Assembly (NCBI RefSeq): GCF_040493455.1 | Contig: NZ_JANFDA010000002.1 | Location: 124,001 to 188,000, forward strand | From: Microcosmobacter sp040493455 | GTDB lineage: Bacteria; Bacteroidota; Bacteroidia; Flavobacteriales; Flavobacteriaceae | Length of the DNA: 64,000 bases | Reading direction: 5' to 3' | Part shown: in pieces, positions 62,414 through 64,000 of the stretch | Layout: the number at the start of each line of letters is the position of its first letter | Numbering within the stretch: the first letter of the stretch is position 1 | The notes under the pieces: generated by a model | Told to the model about the DNA's origin: nothing | Database searches by the model: none | The model's input: only the letters and a program-made list of their open reading frames with translations | Made by a program: the position numbers and the translations under genes

Positions 62414-63574
62414 ATGAAAGAATTCTCAATTTTACTGGGGGCAGGTTTTTCTAAGGATGCCTTAATTCCAGATAGGAAATTAATCAACGATAAACTGAGA
62501 TCATTAAAGTTTTCAGATTTTATGATATCGTCAGTCAGTATAGCATATTTTACAGGTGAAAATCATCCTAATTCAAGCTGGCAAAACGTTTATGAACGTA
62601 AATTTGTAGAATTTTTCATTGAGAAGTATAACGCATTATTTGATGATTTCGACTACGAAAGTTTATACGATTATGCGATGGGTTTATATAAAAACCACGA
62701 AACTAGTAAGGAGCTTCAAGAAATTTACGATGAATTTAAGAGCGAAAAGCCTCATTATCCAATTGACAAATTGAATTCGATTTCAATTGTCATCAGAACA
62801 ATTGACCAATTAGTGGATTCTTTACTTTATTTTGACTCGGACATTTTTCAAAATGGTATAGTCAATAAATATTCTAGTTTTCTAAATCTCATTGATCATT
62901 TATCACAAAACGATTATAAAGTTAGCATTTTCACATTAAATCATGATTTGTTATTAGAAAGTTTACTACGAACTAGTCTCAATCATGCTTTCACGGACGG
63001 TTTTCAATATGAGTTTACGCCGTATTACATTAAACAAGGTGAATTGCAATATCGGATTAAATATTATACCAACAAATATGATGGAACTGTAAATATCTTC
63101 AAACTTCATGGTAGTGTTGACAACTACAAGGTAAATTATAGCCAACCATTTGATATGGTGAAAATTCCAAAGAAACTAAATCACATAAATTTATATCGTG
63201 AAAAGAAAACTGAAGACCAAAAAGTTACTACTGAAAACATATGGACTCTTTATGAATCAGATTTCCTAACAGGAAACGATACGAAGATTGAAAAGTATAA
63301 AAGTCACGACTATTATGTTGATATATTTACCCATTTTGAGGAGAGACTCGAACGATCGTCTTTATTGCTAATTCTAGGATATGGGTTAGCTGACAAAGAG
63401 ATAAACAATAAAATCTTTGAGCACTTCGACTACAAAAAGAATAAGATAATTGTTGTAAAGCCTAGCAAGGGAAGTAAGGCATTTTATCGCGACGATAATA
63501 TTGTGCATTATGGAAATGGCAAACTTACAAGTGATATAACAGTTGAAGAGATAATCAAATATTTAGATATGTAA
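62414..63574 (+). CDS. SIR2-like domain protein, possible antiphage NADase
   Basis: The 386-residue protein has a SIR2_2-type domain: GAGFS at 9-13 and the acidic helix after it, FTLNHDLLLE at 173-182, LHGSVD at 231-236 and LLILGYGLADKEINNK near the end. The same fold supplies the NAD-cleaving part of defence proteins such as ThsA and DSR. This protein is a stand-alone domain with a helical insert. No second defence gene lies within the window. Its low GC content and the repeats on its 3' side hint at acquisition, but that is weak. Confidence 0.8.
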   Translation: MKEFSILLGAGFSKDALIPDRKLINDKLRSLKFSDFMISSVSIAYFTGENHPNSSWQNVYERKFVEFFIEKYNALFDDFDYESLYDYAMGLYKNHETSKELQEIYDEFKSEKPHYPIDKLNSISIVIRTIDQLVDSLLYFDSDIFQNGIVNKYSSFLNLIDHLSQNDYKVSIFTLNHDLLLESLLRTSLNHAFTDGFQYEFTPYYIKQGELQYRIKYYTNKYDGTVNIFKLHGSVDNYKVNYSQPFDMVKIPKKLNHINLYREKKTEDQKVTTENIWTLYESDFLTGNDTKIEKYKSHDYYVDIFTHFEERLERSSLLLILGYGLADKEINNKIFEHFDYKKNKIIVVKPSKGSKAFYRDDNIVHYGNGKLTSDITVEEIIKYLDM

Positions 63575-63575
63575 C

Positions 63576-63669
63576 AGTAGCCGACAACGTATCTAACAAA
63601 TAACTAAAAACACTATCTATAAAATAACAACAAAACAAACGGCTACTTGTCATATAAAAAACCGTTAAA
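63576..63669. repeat. Inverted repeat flanking the SIR2-like gene
   Basis: AGTAGCCG (63576-63583) and CGGCTACT (63640-63647) are exact inverse repeats about 56 bp apart, and a shorter AACGG/CCGTT pair lies at 63638-63666. The remaining sequence to the next gene is AT-rich and has no other clear feature. Confidence 0.5.
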
Positions 63670-63836
63670 CGCAATTCACAAAATCCTCACTAATTCCAAA
63701 ACCCTCCCCTTTTGTTAATAACCGATTATAATTAAAACAGCTAATACTTTTAAATCAAGGCATTTAATTCTAAATTCACGAAGCATATTATCAAACATGA
63801 TATAATTTCAACACTAATCAACCTAAAACTATAATT

Positions 63837-64000
63837 ATGAATTGGTATTTAAAAGTTCTCAGACAATACGCAGACTTTAATGGCAGAGCAAGACGAAAAG
63901 AATATTGGATGTTTGTATTGTTCAATATGATGTTTGCCTTTGCCGCTGTACTTCTAGACAATCTTTTCGGTATTGCCATTGAAGGTGTTGGATATGGTCC
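63837..64000 (+). CDS. DUF805 membrane protein, N-terminal part (runs off the right edge)
   Basis: 54 codons are visible. MNWYLKVLRQYADFNGRARR followed by KEYWMFVLFNMMF is the diagnostic start of DUF805 (YhaH-like), with the FxGRxxRxEYW motif and the first membrane segment. DUF805 proteins are small inner-membrane proteins of unknown function. The rest lies outside the window. Confidence 0.9.
   Translation, partial: MNWYLKVLRQYADFNGRARRKEYWMFVLFNMMFAFAAVLLDNLFGIAIEGVGYG

Noticed and set aside
63576..63669. Integron attC-like site (ATCTAAC ... GTTAAAC)
   Set aside because: The simple-site ends fit the RYYYAAC/GTTRRRY consensus loosely, but the inner arms are not complementary in the required order and there is no integrase or cassette array.
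1..64000. tRNA, rRNA, CRISPR array, transposase or prophage
   Set aside because: I read both strands for cloverleaf, ribosomal and transposase signatures and found none that I could support.

Overview
The window comes from an AT-rich marine-type member of the Bacteroidota, most likely a Flavobacteriaceae. The evidence is a fused lpxC-fabZ gene, a PorX-type regulator of the type IX secretion system (T9SS), several secreted proteins with T9SS type A sorting domains, Bacteroidota-only families (DUF4294, SSS symporter paired with DUF4212, TPR histidine kinases) and TAnnTTTG-type -7 promoter boxes. I saw no rRNA, tRNA, CRISPR array, transposase or prophage.

Layout. 1-4813 (minus): HD phosphohydrolase, lpxD, lpxC/fabZ, lpxA and the start of efp, the lipid A initiation block. 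4837-7746 (plus): porX, tsaE, a tiny signal-peptide ORF and an overlapping membrane protein. 7773-10106: an MFS permease and an M48 protease lipoprotein, separated by clear hairpin terminators. 10132-18145 (minus): a glycogen operon with GlgE, maltokinase and GlgB, followed by a cytosolic GH31 glucosidase. 18396-25406: mostly housekeeping single genes (msrB, DUF1572, DUF4268, GNAT, TrhA, DUF4294) and a tight plus-strand run of M42 peptidase, class V aminotransferase, NUDIX and PrsW. 25445-29102: a three-gene biotin-dependent acyl-CoA carboxylase operon whose gaps carry REP-like repeats. 29152-35450: small envelope and enzyme genes and a Bcr/CflA drug exporter. 35476-41836 (minus): secreted or lipoprotein genes with NHL and BNR repeats, an AraC regulator and a proline iminopeptidase-like lipoprotein.

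The most unusual region is 41837-55525. Two paralogous TPR sensor histidine kinases and one LuxR-type response regulator surround a 2297-residue surface protein (HYR, lamin-tail-like, two BspA blocks, dockerin-like end) and a small T9SS protein. The same locus has about 960 bp without genes. It holds three copies of a structured RNA element whose loop reads AAAGGGGUAA and which ends in a CCUCC/GGAGG terminator hairpin. The reverse complement, ACCCCUU, lies in the leaders of the giant gene, the small T9SS gene, one kinase gene and, farther away, the secreted zincin gene at 61001. A 34-bp sequence is shared by the upstream region of the giant gene and the start of the noncoding region. Together these suggest a previously undescribed RNA-based regulatory circuit controlling surface proteins and their sensor. 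That is inference; the repeats and complementarities are visible directly.

55544-60862 (minus) is an acetate and amino-acid uptake block: an AGCS symporter, DUF4212 and SSS symporter subunits, and acetyl-CoA synthetase, running directly into the kinase/regulator pair. The right end has a secreted HExxH protein with a T9SS tail, a stand-alone SIR2-like protein that could be an antiphage gene, and the start of a DUF805 membrane protein.
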